Shown piece by piece: positions 36,925 through 50,500 of a stretch of DNA of 64,000 nucleotides; position 1 is the stretch's first letter, and each line of letters opens with the position of its first letter. Origin of the DNA: Osmia lignaria lignaria. Lineage: Eukaryota; Arthropoda; Insecta; Hymenoptera; Megachilidae. Both the position numbers and the translations under genes were made by a program. The notes under the pieces were generated by a model. It did not search any database and was not told the DNA's origin. It was given only the letters and a program-made list of their open reading frames with translations. The DNA is taken from positions 9,052,001 through 9,116,000 of the forward strand of contig NW_027478168.1 of NCBI RefSeq assembly GCF_051020975.1, in the 5' to 3' direction.

Positions 36925-37246
36925 TTGCATATTTATCTCAAGGGAAGGGGCCTGACGGACATATTTCGAGATATTTCTTCTTCTTGTTGTTCTTCTTCTG
37001 CACAGCTAAGCTGGAAGTGGCATTTGCAGCTCGCAATAGTGCAGAGTTATCTCAAAGAAAGGGGCCACGGTGTTTCTGTATCTCTATTATGTTGGTGCGG
37101 CTTCGGAACTTTTAAATATCTTGATATATCTCGAGAACTACGCATCTGATCAAAAAATATCATAGAACATAAAAAGTAGGAAACTTAATTGTCTACAAAA
37201 AAGGTCTCTTAACATTTTGCCATAGCTCGCTTCGTTTCCGAGATAT
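36925..37246 (+). repeat. Chimeric monomer m115, junction of the large duplication
   Basis: The 5' GCATATTTATC matches m131, while the GCAGCTCGCAATAG and AATTGTCTAC match m98. The exchange lies between about 36933 and 37027. Confidence 0.82.
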
Positions 37247-37565
37247 TTGCAGATTTATCTCAAGGGAAGGGGCCTGACGGACATATTTCGAGATATTTCT
37301 TCTTCTTGTTGTTCTTCTGCACAGCTAAGCTGGAAGTGGCATTTGCAGCTCGCAATAGTGCATAGTTATCTGAAAGAAAGGGGCCACGGTGTTTCTGTAT
37401 CTCTATTATGTTGGTGCGGCTTCGGAACTTTTAAATATCTTGATATATCTCGAGAACTACGCATCTAATCAAAAAATATCATAGAACATAAAAAGTAGGA
37501 AACTTAATTCTCTACAAAAAAGGTCTCTTAACATTTTGCCATAGCTCGCTTCGTTTCCGAGATAT
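37247..37565 (+). repeat. 319-bp monomer m116
   Basis: Deletion haplotype, the duplicate of m99. Confidence 0.95.
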
Positions 37566-38531
37566 TTGCAGATTTATCTCAAGGGAAGGGGCCTGACGGA
37601 CATATTTCGAGATATTTCTTCTTCTTGTTGTTCTTCTTCTGCACAGCTAAGCTGGAAGTGGCATTTGCGGCTCGCACTAGTGCAGAGTTATCTCAAAGAA
37701 AGGGGCCACGGTGTTTCTGTATCTCTATTATGTTGGTGCGGCTTCGGAACTTTTAAATATCTCGATATATCTCGAAAACTACGCTTCTGATCAAAAAATA
37801 TCATAGAACATAAATTGTAGGAAACATAATTCTCTACAAAAAAGGTCTCTTAACATTTTGTCATAGCTCGCTTCGTTTCCGAGATATTTGCAGATATATC
37901 TCAAGGGAAGGGGCCTGACGGACATATTTCGAGATATTTCTTCTTCTTGTTGTTCTTCTTCTGCACAGCTAAACTGGAAGTGGCATTTCCAGCTCGCAGT
38001 AGTGCAGAGTTATCTCAAAGAGAGGGGCCACGGTGTTTCTGTATCTCTATTATGTTGGTGCGGCTTCGGAACTTTTAAATATCTTGATATATCTCGAGAA
38101 CTACGCATTTGATCAAAAAATATCATAGAAGATAAAAAGTAGGAACCTTAATTCTCTACAAAAAAGGTCTCTTAACATTTTGCCATAGCTCGCTTCGTTT
38201 CCGAGATATTTGCAGATTTATCTCAAGGGAAGGGGCCTGACGGACATATTTCGAGATATTTCTTCTTCTTGTTGTTCTTCTTCTGCACAGCTAAGCTGGA
38301 AGTGGCATTTGCAGCTCGCAATAGTGCAGAGTTATCTCAAAGAAAGGGGCCACGGTGTTTCTGTATCTCTATTATGTTGGTGCGGCTTCGGAACTTTTAA
38401 ATATCTTGATATATCTCGAGAACTACGCATATGATCAAAAAATATCATAGAACATAAAAAGTAGGAAACTTAATTGTCTACAAAAAAGGTCTCTTAACAT
38501 TTTGCCATAGCTCGCTTCGTTTCCGAGATAT

Positions 38532-38850
38532 TTGCAGATTTATCTCAAGGGAAGGGGCCTGACGGACATATTTCGAGATATTTCTTCTTCTTGTTGTTCT
38601 TCTGCACAGCTAAGCTGGAAGTGGCATTTGCAGCTCGCAATAGTGCATAGTTATCTGAAAGAAAGGGGCCACGGTGTTTCTGTATCTCTATTATGTTGGT
38701 GCGGCTTCGGAACTTTTAAATATCTTGATATATCTCGAGAACTACGCATCTAATCAAAAAATATCATAGAACATAAAAAGTAGGAAACTTAATTCTCTAC
38801 AAAAAAGGTCTCTTAACATTTTGCCATAGCTCGCTTCGTTTCCGAGATAT
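38532..38850 (+). repeat. 319-bp monomer m120
   Basis: Deletion haplotype, the duplicate of m103 and the seventh and last copy in the window. Confidence 0.95.
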
Positions 38851-39494
38851 TTGCAGATTTATCTCAAGGGAAGGGGCCTGACGGACATATTTCGAGATAT
38901 TTCTTCTTCTTGTTGTTCTTCTTCTGCACAGCTAAGCTGGAAGTGGCATTTGCGGCTCGCACTAGTGCAGAGTTATCTCAAAGAAAGGGGCCACGGTGTT
39001 TCTGTATTTCTATTATGTTGGTGCGGCTTCGGAACTTTTAAATATCTCGATATATCTCGAAAACTACGCTTCTGATCAAAAAATATCATAGAACATAAAT
39101 TGTAGGAAACATAATTCTCTACAAAAAAGGTCTCTTAACATTTTGTCATAGCTCGCCTCGTTTCCGAGATATTTGCAGATATATCTCAAGGGAAGGGGCC
39201 TGACGGACATATTTCGAGATATTTCTTCTTCTTGTTGTTCTTCTTCTGCACAGCTAAACTGGAAGTGGCATTTCCAGCTCGCTCTAGTGCAGAGTTATCT
39301 CAAAGAGAGGGGCCACGGTGTTTCTGTATCTCTATTATGTTGGTGCGGCTTCGGAACTTTTAAATATCTTGATATATCTCGAGAACTACGCATTTGATCA
39401 AAAAATATCATAGAAGATAAAAAGTAGGAACCTTAATTCTCTACAAAAAAGGTCTCTTAACATTTTGCCATAGCTCGCTTCGTTTCCGAGATAT

Positions 39495-39816
39495 TTGCAG
39501 ATTTATCTCAAGGGAAGGGGCCTGACGGACATATTTCGAGATATTTCTTCTTCTTGTTGTTCTTCTTCTGCACAGCTAAGCTGGAAGTGGCATTTGCGGC
39601 TCGCACTAGTGCAGAGTTATCTCAAAGAAATGGGCCACGGTGTTTCTGTATCTCTATTATGTTGGTGCGGCTTCGGAACTTTTAAATATCTCGATATATC
39701 TCGAAAACTACGCTTCTGATCAAAAAATATCATAGAACATAAATTGTAGGAAACATAATTCTCTACAAAAAAGGTCTCTTAACATTTTGCCATAGCTAGC
39801 TTCGTTTCCGAGATAT
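39495..39816 (+). repeat. Chimeric monomer m123 (m106 and m107 types)
   Basis: The 5' GCAGATTTATC is from the m106 type and the GAAATGGGCC from the m107 type. It accounts for the one-monomer difference between the two large duplicates. Confidence 0.82.
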
Positions 39817-40138
39817 TTGCAGATATATCTCAAGGGAAGGGGCCAGACGGACATATTTCGAGATATTTCTTCTTCTTGTCGTTCTTCTTCTGCACAGCTA
39901 AGCTGGAAGTGGCATTTGCGGCTCGCACTAGTGCAGAGTTATCTCAAAGAAAGGGGCCACGGTGTTTCTGTATCTCTATTATGTTGGTGCGGCTTCGGAA
40001 CTTTTAAATATCTTGATATATCTCGAGAACTACGCTTCTGATCAAAAAATATCATAGAATGTAAATTGTAGGAAACATTATTCTCTACAAAAAAGGTCTC
40101 TTAACATTTTGCCATAGCTCGCTTCGTTTCCGAGATAT

Positions 40139-40461
40139 TTGCAGATTCATCTCAAGGGAAGGGGTCTGACGGACATATTTCGAGATATTTCTTCTTCTTG
40201 TTGTTCTTCAATCTGCACAGCTAAGCTGGACGTGGCATTTACAGCTCGCAATAGTGCAGAGTTATCTCAAAGAAAGGGGCCACGGTGTTTCTGTATCTCT
40301 ATTATGTTGGTGCGGCTTCGGAACTTTTAAATATCTTGATATATCTCGAGAACTACGCATCTGATCAAAAAATATCATACAACATAAAAAGTAGGAAACT
40401 TAATTCTCTACAAATAAGGTCTCTTAACATTTTGCCATAGCTCGCTTCGTTTCCGAGATAT
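40139..40461 (+). repeat. 323-bp monomer m125
   Basis: Duplicate of m109, with the shared ATCATACAACAT. Confidence 0.95.
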
Positions 40462-41749
40462 TTGCATATTTATCTCAAGGGAAGGGGCCTGACGGACATA
40501 TTTCGAGATATTTCTTCTTCTTGTCGTTCTTCTTCTGCACAGCTAAGCTGGAAGTGGCATTTGCGGCTCGCACTAGTGCAGAGTTATCTCAAAGAAAGGG
40601 GCCACGGTGTTTCTGTATCTCTATTATGTTGGTGCGGCTTCGGAACTTTTAAATATCTTGATATATCTCGAGAACTACGCTTCTGATCAAAAAATATCAT
40701 AGAACGTAAATTGTAGGAAACATTATTCTCTACAAAAAAGGTCTCTTAACATTTTGCCATAGCTCGCTTCGTTTCCGAGATATTTGCAGATTCAGCTCAA
40801 AGGAACGGGCCTGACGGACATATTTCGAGATACTTCTTCTTCTTGTTGTTCTTCTTCTGCACAGCTAAGCTGGAAGTGGCATTTGCGGCTCGCACTAGTG
40901 CAGAGTTATCTCAAAGAAAGGGGCCACGGTGTTTCTGTATCTCTATTATGTTGGTGCGGCTTCGGAACTTTTAAATATCTCGATATATCTCGAAAACTAC
41001 GCTTCTGATCAAAAAATATCATAGAACATAAATTGTAGGAAACATAATTCTCTACAAAAAAGGTCTCTCAACATTTTGCCATAGCTCACTTCGTTTCCGA
41101 GATATTTGCAGATATATCTCAAGGGAAGGGGCCTGACGGACATATTTCGAGATATTTCTTCTTCTTGTTGTCCTTCTTCTGCACAGCTAAGCTGGAAGTT
41201 GCATTTACAGCTCGCAATAGTGCAGAGTTATCTCAAAGAAAGGGGCCACGGTGTTTCTGTATCTCTATTATGTTGGTGCGGCTTCGGAACTTTTAAATAT
41301 CTTGATATATCTCGAGAACTACGCATCTGATCAAAAAATATCATAGAACATGAAAAGTAGGAAACTTAATTCTCTACAAAAAAGGTCTCTTAACATTTTG
41401 CCATAGCTCGCTTCGTTTCCGAGATATTTGCAGATTTATCTCAAGGGAAGGGGCCTGACGGACATATTTCGAGATATTTCTTCTTCTTGTTGTTCTTCTT
41501 CTGCACAGCTTAGCTGGAAGTGGCATTTGCAGCTCGCAATAGTGCAGAGTTATCTCAAAGAAAGGGGCCACGGTGTTTCTGTATCTCTATTATGTTGGTG
41601 CGGCTTCGGAACTTTTAAATATCTTGATATATCTCGAGAACTACGCTTCTGATCAAAAAATATCATAGAACATAAAAAGTAGGAAACTTAATTCTCTACA
41701 AAAACGGTCTCTTAACATTTTGCCATAGCTCGCTTCGTTTCCGAGATAT

Positions 41750-42072
41750 TTGCAGATTCATCTCAAGGGAAGGGGTCTGACGGACATATTTCGAGATATT
41801 TCTTCTTCTTGTTGTTCTTCAATCTGCACAGCTAAGCTGGACGTGGCATTTACAGCTCGCAATAGTGCAGAGTTACCTCAAAGAAAGGGGCCACGGTGTT
41901 TCTGTATCTCTATTATGTTGGTGCGGCTTCGGAACTTTTAAATATCTTGATATATCTCGAGAACTACGCATCTGATCAAAAAATATCATAGAACATAAAA
42001 AGTAGGAAACTTAATTCTCTACAAAAAAGGTCTCTTAACATTTTGCCATAGCTCGCTTCGTTTCCGAGATAT
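41750..42072 (+). repeat. 323-bp monomer m130
   Basis: Duplicate of m114, with the shared GAGTTACCTC. It closes region D. Confidence 0.95.
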
Positions 42073-45000
42073 TTGCATATTTATCTCAAGGGAAGGGGCC
42101 TGACGGACATATTTCGAGATATTTCTTCTTCTTGTTGTTCTTCTTCTGCACAGCTAAGCTGGAAGTGGTATTTGCGGCTCGCACTAGTGCAGAGTTATCT
42201 CAAAGAAAGGGGCCACGGTGTTTATGTATCTCTATTATGTTGGTGCGGCTTCGGAACTTTTAAATATCTTGATATATCTCGAGAACTACGCTTCTGATCA
42301 AAAAATATCATAGAACGTAAATTGTAGGAAACATTATTCTCTACAAAAAAGGTCTCTTAACATTTTGGCATAGCTCGCTTCGTTTCGGAGATATTTGCAG
42401 ATTCATCTCAAGGGAAGGGGTCTGACGGACATATTTCGAGATATTTCTTCTTCTTGTTGTTCTTCTTCTGCACAGCTAAGCTCGAAGTGGCATTTGCAGC
42501 TCGCAATAGTGCAGAGTTATCTCAAAGAAAGAGGCCACGGTGTTTCTGTACCTCTATTATGTTGGTGCAGCTTCGGAACTTTTAAATATCTTGATATATC
42601 TCGAGAACTACGCATCTGATCAAAAAATATCATCGAACATAAAAAGTAGGAAACATAATTCTCTACAAAAAAGGTCTCTTAACATTTTGCCATAGCTCGC
42701 TTCGTTTCCGAGATATTTGCAGATTCAACTCAAAGGAACTGGCCTGACGGACATATTTCGAGATATTTCTTCTTCTTGTTGTTCTTCCTCTGCACAGCTA
42801 AGCTGGAAGTGGCATTTGCAGCTCGCAATAGTGCAGTGTTATCTCAAAGAAAGGGGCCACGGTGTTTCTGTATCCCTATTATGTTGGTGCGGCTTCGGAA
42901 CTTTTAAATATCTTGATATATCTCGAGAACTACGCATCTGATCAAAAAATATCATAGAACATAAAAAGTAGGAAACTTAATTCTCTACAAAAAAGGTCTC
43001 TTAACATTTTGCCATAGCTCGCTTGGTTTCCGAGATATTTGCAGATTTATCTCAAGGTAAGTGGCCTGACGGACATATTTCGAGATATTTCTTCTTCTTG
43101 TTGTTGTTCTTCTGCACAGCTAAGCTGGAAGTGGCATTTGCAGCTCGCAATAGTGCAGAGTTATCCCAAAGAAAGGGGCCACGGTGTTTCTGTATCTCTA
43201 TTATGTTGGTGCGGCTTCGGAACTTTTAAATATCTCGATATATCTCGAAAACTACGCTTCTGATCAAAAAATATCATAGAACATAAATTGTAGGAAACAT
43301 AATTCTCTACAAAAAACGTCTCTTAAAATTTTGCCATAGCTCGCTTCGTTTCCGAGATATTTGCAGATTCAGCTCAAAGGAACTGGCCTGACGGACATAT
43401 TTCGAGATATTTTTTCTTCTTGTTGTTCTTCCTCTGCACAGCTAAGCTGGAAGTGGCATCTGCAGCTCGCAATAGTGCAGAGTTATCTCAAAGAAAGGGG
43501 CCACGGTGTTTCTGTATCTCTATTATGTTGGTGCGGCTTCGGAACTTTTAAATATCTTGATATATCTCGAGAACTACGCATCTGATCAAAAAATATCATA
43601 GGACATAAAAAGTAGGAAACTTAATTCTCTACAAAAAAGGTCTCTTAACATTTTGCCATAGCTCGCTTCGTTTCCGAGATATTTGCATATTTATCTCAAG
43701 GGAAGGGGCCTGACGGACATATTTCGGGATATTTCTTCTTCTTGTTGTTCTTCTTCTGCACAGCTAAGCTGGAAGTGGCATTTGCGGCTCGCACTAGTGC
43801 AGAGTTATCTCAAAGAAAGGGGCCACGGTGTTTCTGTATCTCTATTATGTTGGTGCGGCTTCGGAACTTTTAAACATCTTGATATATCTCGAGAACTACG
43901 CTTCTGATCAAAAAATATCATAGATCGTAAATTGTAGGAAACATTATTCTCTACAAAAAAGGTCTCTTAACATTTTGCCATAGCTCGCTTCGTTTCCGAG
44001 ATATTTGCAGATTCAGCTCAAAGGAACGGGCCTGACGGACATATTTCGAGATACTTCTTCTTCTTGTTGTTCTTCTTCTGCACAGCTAAGCTGGAAGTGG
44101 CATTTGCGGCTCGCACTAGTGCAGAGTTATCTCAAAGAAAGGGGCCACGGTGTTTCTGTATCTCTATTATGTTGGTGCGGCTTCGGAACTTTTAAATATC
44201 TCGATATATCTCGAAAACTACGCTTCTGATCAAAAAATATCATAGAACATAAATTGTAGGAAACATAATTCTCTACAAAAAAGGTCTCTCAACATTTTGC
44301 CATAGCTCACTTCGTTTCCGAGATATTTGCAGATATATCTCAAGGGAAGGGGCCTGACGGACATATTTCGAGATATTTCTTCTTCTTGTTGTCCTTCTTC
44401 TGCACAGCTAAGCTGGAAGTGGCATTTACAGCTCGCAATAGTGCAGAGTTATCTCAAAGAAAGGGGCCACGGTGTTTCTGTATCTCTATTATGTTGGTGC
44501 GGCTTCGGAACTTTTAAATATCTTGATATATCTCGAGAACTACGCATCTGATCAAAAAATATCATAGAACATGAAAAGTAGGAAACTTAATTCTCTACAA
44601 AAAAGGTCTCTTAACATTTTGCCATAGCTCGCTTCGTTTCCGAGATATTTGCAGATTTATCTCAAGGGAAGGGGCCTGACGGACATATTTCGAGATATTT
44701 CTTCTTCTTGTTGTTCTTCTTCTGCACAGCTTAGCTGGAAGTGGCATTTGCAGCTCGCAATAGTGCAGAGTTATCTCAAAGAAAGGGGCCACGGTGTTTC
44801 TGTATCTCTATTATGTTGGTGCGGCTTCGGAACTTTTAAATATCTTGATATATCTCGAGAACTACGCTTCTGATCAAAAAATATCATAGAACATAAAAAG
44901 TAGGAAACTTAATTCTCTACAAAAACGGTCTCTTAACATTTTGCCATAGCTCGCTTCGTTTCCGAGATATTTGCAGATATATCTCAAGGGAAGGGGCCTG

Positions 45001-45292
45001 ACGGACATATTTCGAGATATTTCTTCTTCTTGTTGTTCTTCCTCTGCACAGCTAAGCTGGAAGTGGCATTTGCAGCTCGCAATAGTGCAGAGTTATCTCA
45101 AAGAAAGGGGCCACGGTGTTTCTGTATCTCTATTATGTTGGTGCGGCTTCGGAACTTTTAAATATCTTGATATATCTCGAGAACTACGCATCTGATCAAA
45201 AAATATCATAGAACATAAAAAGTAGGAAACTTAATTCTCTACAAAAAAGGTCTCTTAACATTTTGCCATAGCTCGCTTGGTTTCCGAGATAT
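42073..45292 (+). repeat. Region E HOR version, 10 monomers (m131-m140)
   Basis: 3220 bp. Order: GTGGTATTTGCGG with GTTTATGTATC; GCTCGAAGTGG with TGTACCTC and GTGCAGCTTCGG; GCAGATTCAACTC with GCAGTGTTATC (chimeric m133); then the 7-type series CTTGGTTTCC/AAGGTAAGTGG, ATATTTTTTCTTC/CATCTGCAG, TTCGGGATAT/AAACATCTTG, GAGATACTTC, TTGTCCTTC, GCTTAGCTGG, and a TTCCTCTGC monomer. Confidence 0.88.
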
Positions 45293-47546
45293 TTGCAGAT
45301 TTATCTCAAGGTAAGTGGCCTGACGGACATATTTCGAGATATTTCTTCTTCTTGTTGTTGTTCTTCTGCACAGCTAAGCTGGAAGTGGCATTTGCAGCTC
45401 GCAATAGTGCAGAGTTATCCCAAAGAAAGGGGCCACGGTGTTTCTGTATCTCTATTATGTTGGTGCGGCTTCGGAACTTTTAAATATCTCGATATATCTC
45501 GAAAACTACGCTTCTGATCAAAAAATATCATAGAACATAAATTGTAGGAAACATAATTCTCTACAAAAAACGTCTCTTAAAATTTTGCCATAGCTCGCTT
45601 CGTTTCCGAGATATTTGCAGATTCAGCTCAAAGGAACTGGCCTGACGGACATATTTCGAGATATTTTTTCTTCTTGTTGTTCTTCCTCTGCACAGCTAAG
45701 CTGGAAGTGGCATCTGCAGCTCGCAATAGTGCAGAGTTATCTCAAAGAAAGGGGCCACGGTGTTTCTGTATCTCTATTATGTTGGTGCGGCTTCGGAACT
45801 TTTAAATATCTTGATATATCTCGAGAACTACGCATCTGATCAAAAAATATCATAGGACATAAAAAGTAGGAAACTTAATTCTCTACAAAAAAGGTCTCTT
45901 AACATTTTGCCATAGCTCGCTTCGTTTCCGAGATATTTGCATATTTATCTCAAGGGAAGGGGCCTGACGGACATATTTCGGGATATTTCTTCTTCTTGTT
46001 GTTCTTCTTCTGCACAGCTAAGCTGGAAGTGGCATTTGCGGCTCGCACTAGTGCAGAGTTATCTCAAAGAAAGGGGCCACGGTGTTTCTGTATCTCTATT
46101 ATGTTGGTGCGGCTTCGGAACTTTTAAACATCTTGATATATCTCGAGAACTACGCTTCTGATCAAAAAATATCATAGAACGTAAATTGTAGGAAACATTA
46201 TTCTCTACAAAAAAGGTCTCTTAACATTTTGCCATAGCTCGCTTCGTTTCCGAGATATTTGCAGATTCAGCTCAAAGGAACGGGCCTGACGGACATATTT
46301 CGAGATACTTCTTCTTCTTGTTGTTCTTCTTCTGCACAGCTAAGCTGGAAGTGGCATTTGCGGCTCGCACTAGTGCAGAGTTATCTCAAAGAAAGGGGCC
46401 ACGGTGTTTCTGTATCTCTATTATGTTGGTGCGGCTTCGGAACTTTTAAATATCTCGATATATCTCGAAAACTACGCTTCTGATCAAAAAATATCATAGA
46501 ACATAAATTGTAGGAAACATAATTCTCTACAAAAAAGGTCTCTCAACATTTTGCCATAGCTCACTTCGTTTCCGAGATATTTGCAGATATATCTCAAGGG
46601 AAGGGGCCTGACGGACATATTTCGAGATATTTCTTCTTCTTGTTGTCCTTCTTCTGCACAGCTAAGCTGGAAGTGGCATTTACAGCTCGCAATAGTGCAG
46701 AGTTATCTCAAAGAAAGGGGCCACGGTGTTTCTGTATCTCTATTATGTTGGTGCGGCTTCGGAACTTTTAAATATCTTGATATATCTCGAGAACTACGCA
46801 TCTGATCAAAAAATATCATAGAACATGAAAAGTAGGAAACTTAATTCTCTACAAAAAAGGTCTCTTAACATTTTGCCATAGCTCGCTTCGTTTCCGAGAT
46901 ATTTGCAGATTTATCTCAAGGGAAGGGGCCTGACGGACATATTTCGAGATATTTCTTCTTCTTGTTGTTCTTCTTCTGCACAGCTTAGCTGGAAGTGGCA
47001 TTTGCAGCTCGCAATAGTGCAGAGTTATCTCAAAGAAAGGGGCCACGGTGTTTCTGTATCTCTATTATGTTGGTGCGGCTTCGGAACTTTTAAATATCTT
47101 GATATATCTCGAGAACTACGCTTCTGATCAAAAAATATCATAGAACATAAAAAGTAGGAAACTTAATTCTCTACAAAAACGGTCTCTTAACATTTTGCCA
47201 TAGCTCGCTTCGTTTCCGAGATATTTGCAGATATATCTCAAGGGAAGGGGCCTGACGGACATATTTCGAGATATTTCTTCTTCTTGTTGTTCTTCCTCTG
47301 CACAGCTAAGCTGGAAGTGGCATTTGCAGCTCGCAATAGTGCAGAGTTATCTCAAAGAAAGGGGCCACGGTGTTTCTGTATCTCTATTATGTTGGTGCGG
47401 CTTCGGAACTTTTAAATATCTTGATATATCTCGAGAACTACGCATCTGATCAAAAAATATCATAGAACATAAAAAGTAGGAAACTTAATTCTCTACAAAA
47501 AAGGTCTCTTAACATTTTGCCATAGCTCGCTTCGTTTCCGAGATAT
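45293..47546 (+). repeat. Region E, 7-monomer unit (m141-m147)
   Basis: 2254 bp, an almost exact tandem copy of 43039-45292. One difference is ATAGATCGTAAATTG near 43922 in the first copy against ATAGAACGTAAATTG here. Confidence 0.92.
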
Positions 47547-50500
47547 TTGCATATTTATCTCAAGGGAAGGGGCCTGACGGACATATTTCGAGATATTTCT
47601 TCTTCTTGTTGTTCTTCTTCTGCACAGCTAAGCTGGAAGTGGTATTTGCGGCTCGCACTAGTGCAGAGTTATCTCAAAGAAAGGGGCCACGGTGTTTATG
47701 TATCTCTATTATGTTGGTGCGGCTTCGGAACTTTTAAATATCTTGATATATCTCGAGAACTACGCTTCTGATCAAAAAATATCATAGAACGTAAATTGTA
47801 GGAAACATTATTCTCTACAAAAAAGGTCTCTTAACATTTTGCCATAGCTCGCTTCGTTTCGGAGATATTTGCAGATTCATCTCAAGGGAAGGGGTCTGAC
47901 GGACATATTTCGAGATATTTCTTCTTCTTGTTGTTCTTCTTCTGCACAGCTAAGCTCGAAGTGGCATTTGCAGCTCGCAATAGTGCAGAGTTATCTCAAA
48001 GAAAGAGGCCACGGTGTTTCTGTACCTCTATTATGTTGGTGCAGCTTCGGAACTTTTAAATATCTTGATATATCTCGAGAACTACGCATCTGATCAAAAA
48101 ATATCATCGAACATAAAAAGTAGGAAACATAATTCTCTACAAAAAAGGTCTCTTAACATTTTGCCATAGCTCGCTTCGTTTCCGAGATATTTGCAGATTC
48201 AACTCAAAGGAACTGGCCTGACGGACATATTTCGAGATATTTCTTCTTCTTGTTGTTCTTCCTCTGCACAGCTAAGCTGGAAGTGGCATTTGCAGCTCGC
48301 AATAGTGCAGTGTTATCTCAAAGAAAGGGGCCACGGTGTTTCTGTATCTCTATTATGTTGGTGCGGCTTCGGAACTTTTAAATATCTCGATATATCTCGA
48401 AAACTACGCTTCTGATCAAAAAATATCATAGAAGATAAAAAGTAGGAAACTTAATTCTCTACAAAAAAGGTCTCTTAACATTTTGCCATAACTCGCTTCG
48501 TTTCCGAGATATTTGCAGATTTATCTCAAGGGAAGGGTCCTGATGGACATATTTCGAGATATTTCTTCTTCTTGTTGTTCTTCTTCTGCACAGCTAAACT
48601 GGAAGTGGCATTTCCAGCTCGCAATCGTGCAGAGTTATCTCAAAGAAACGGGCCACGGTGTTTCTGTATCTCTATTATGTTGGTGCGGCTTCGGAACTTT
48701 TAGATATCTTGATATATCTCGAGAACTACGCATCTGATCAAAAAATAGCATAGAACATAAAAAGTAGGAAACTTAATTCTCTACAAAAAAGGTCTCTTAA
48801 CATTTTGCCATAGCTCGCTTCGTTTCCGAGATATTTGCAGATTTATCTCAAGGGAAGGGGCCTGACGGACATATTTCGAGATATTTCTTCTTTTTGTTGT
48901 TCTTCTTCTGCACAGCTAAGCTGGAAGTGGCATTTGCAGCTCGCAATAGTGCAGAGTTATCTCAAAGAAAGGGGCCACGGTGTTTCTGTATCTCTATTAT
49001 GTTGGTGCGGCTTCGGAACTTTTAAATATCTTGATATATCTCGAGAACTACGCATCTGATCAAAAAATATCATAGAACATGAAAAGTAGGAAACTTAATT
49101 CTCTACAAAAAAGGTCTCTTAACATTTTGCCATAGCTCGCTTCGTTTCCGAGATATTTGCAGATTTATCTCAAGGGAAGGGGCCTGACGGACATATTTCG
49201 AGATATTTCCTCTTCTTGTTGTTCTTCTTCTGCACAGCTTAGCTGGAAGTGGCATTTGCAGCTCGCAATAGTGCAGAGTTATCTCAAAGAAAGGGGCCAC
49301 GGTGTTTCTGTATCTCTATTATGTTGGTGCGGCTTCGGAACTTTTAAATATCTTGATATATCTCGAGAACTACGCTTCTGATCAAAAAATATCATAGAAC
49401 ATAAAAAGTAGGAAACTTAATTCTCTACAAAAACGGTCTCTTAACATTTTGCCATAGCTCGCTTCGTTTCCGAGATATTTGCAGATATATCTCAAGGGAA
49501 GGGGCCTGACGGACATATTTCGAGATATTTCTTCTTCTTGTTGTTCTTCCTCTGCACAGCTAAGCTGGAAGTGGCATTTGCAGCTCGCAATAGTGCAGAG
49601 TTATCTCAAAGAAAGGGGCCACGGTGTTTCTGTATCTCTATTATGTTGGTGCGGCTTCGGAACTTTTAAATATCTTGATATATCTCGAGAACTACGCATC
49701 TGATCAAAAAATATCATAGAACATAAAAAGTAGGAAACTTAATTCTCTACAAAAAAGGTCTCTTAACATTTTGCCATAGCTCGCTTGGTTTCCGAGATAT
49801 TTGCAGATTTATCTCAAGGTAAGTGGCCTGACGGACATATTTCGAGATATTTCTTCTTCTTGTTGTTGTTCTTCTGCACAGCTAAGCTGGAAGTGGCATT
49901 TGCAGCTCGCAATAGTGCAGAGTTATCCCAAAGAAAGGGGCCACGGTGTTTCTGTATCTCTATTATGTTGGTGCGGCTTCGGAACTTTTAAATATCTCGA
50001 TATATCTCGAAAACTACGCTTCTGATCAAAAAATATCATAGAACATAAATTGTAGGAAACATAATTCTCTACAAAAAACGTCTCTTAAAATTTTGCCATA
50101 GCTCGCTTCGTTTCCGAGATATTTGCAGATTCAGCTCAAAGGAACTGGCCTGACGGACATATTTCGAGATATTTTTTCTTCTTGTTGTTCTTCCTCTGCA
50201 CAGCTAAGCTGGAAGTGGCATCTGCAGCTCGCAATAGTGCAGAGTTATCTCAAAGAAAGGGGCCACGGTGTTTCTGTATCTCTATTATGTTGGTGCGGCT
50301 TCGGAACTTTTAAATATCTTGATATATCTCGAGAACTACGCATCTGATCAAAAAATATCATAGGACATAAAAAGTAGGAAACTTAATTCTCTACAAAAAA
50401 GGTCTCTTAACATTTTGCCATAGCTCGCTTCGTTTCCGAGATATTTGCATATTTATCTCAAGGGAAGGGGCCTGACGGACATATTTCGGGATATTTCTTC

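Larger units (their letters stand above)
36925..38850 (+). repeat. Region D, repeat of region C types (m115-m120)
   Basis: 1926 bp with two 319-bp monomers. After the chimeric m115 it reproduces m99-m103 of region C, including the CATATGATC marker. Confidence 0.88.
36925..42072 (+). repeat. Large tandem duplication, copy 2 (5148 bp, m115-m130)
   Basis: Same monomer order as 31455-36924 but 322 bp shorter because m106 and m107 are fused into m123. Rare shared variants include ATAGAATGTAAATTG, ATCATACAACAT and GAGTTACCTC. A private CTCGCCTCG near 39153 distinguishes this copy. Its first monomer, m115, is the junction chimera. Confidence 0.88.
38851..42072 (+). repeat. Region D unit, second copy, 10 monomers (m121-m130)
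   Basis: 3222 bp, eight monomers of 322 bp and two of 323 bp, matching 33381-36924 apart from the m123 fusion. Confidence 0.88.
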
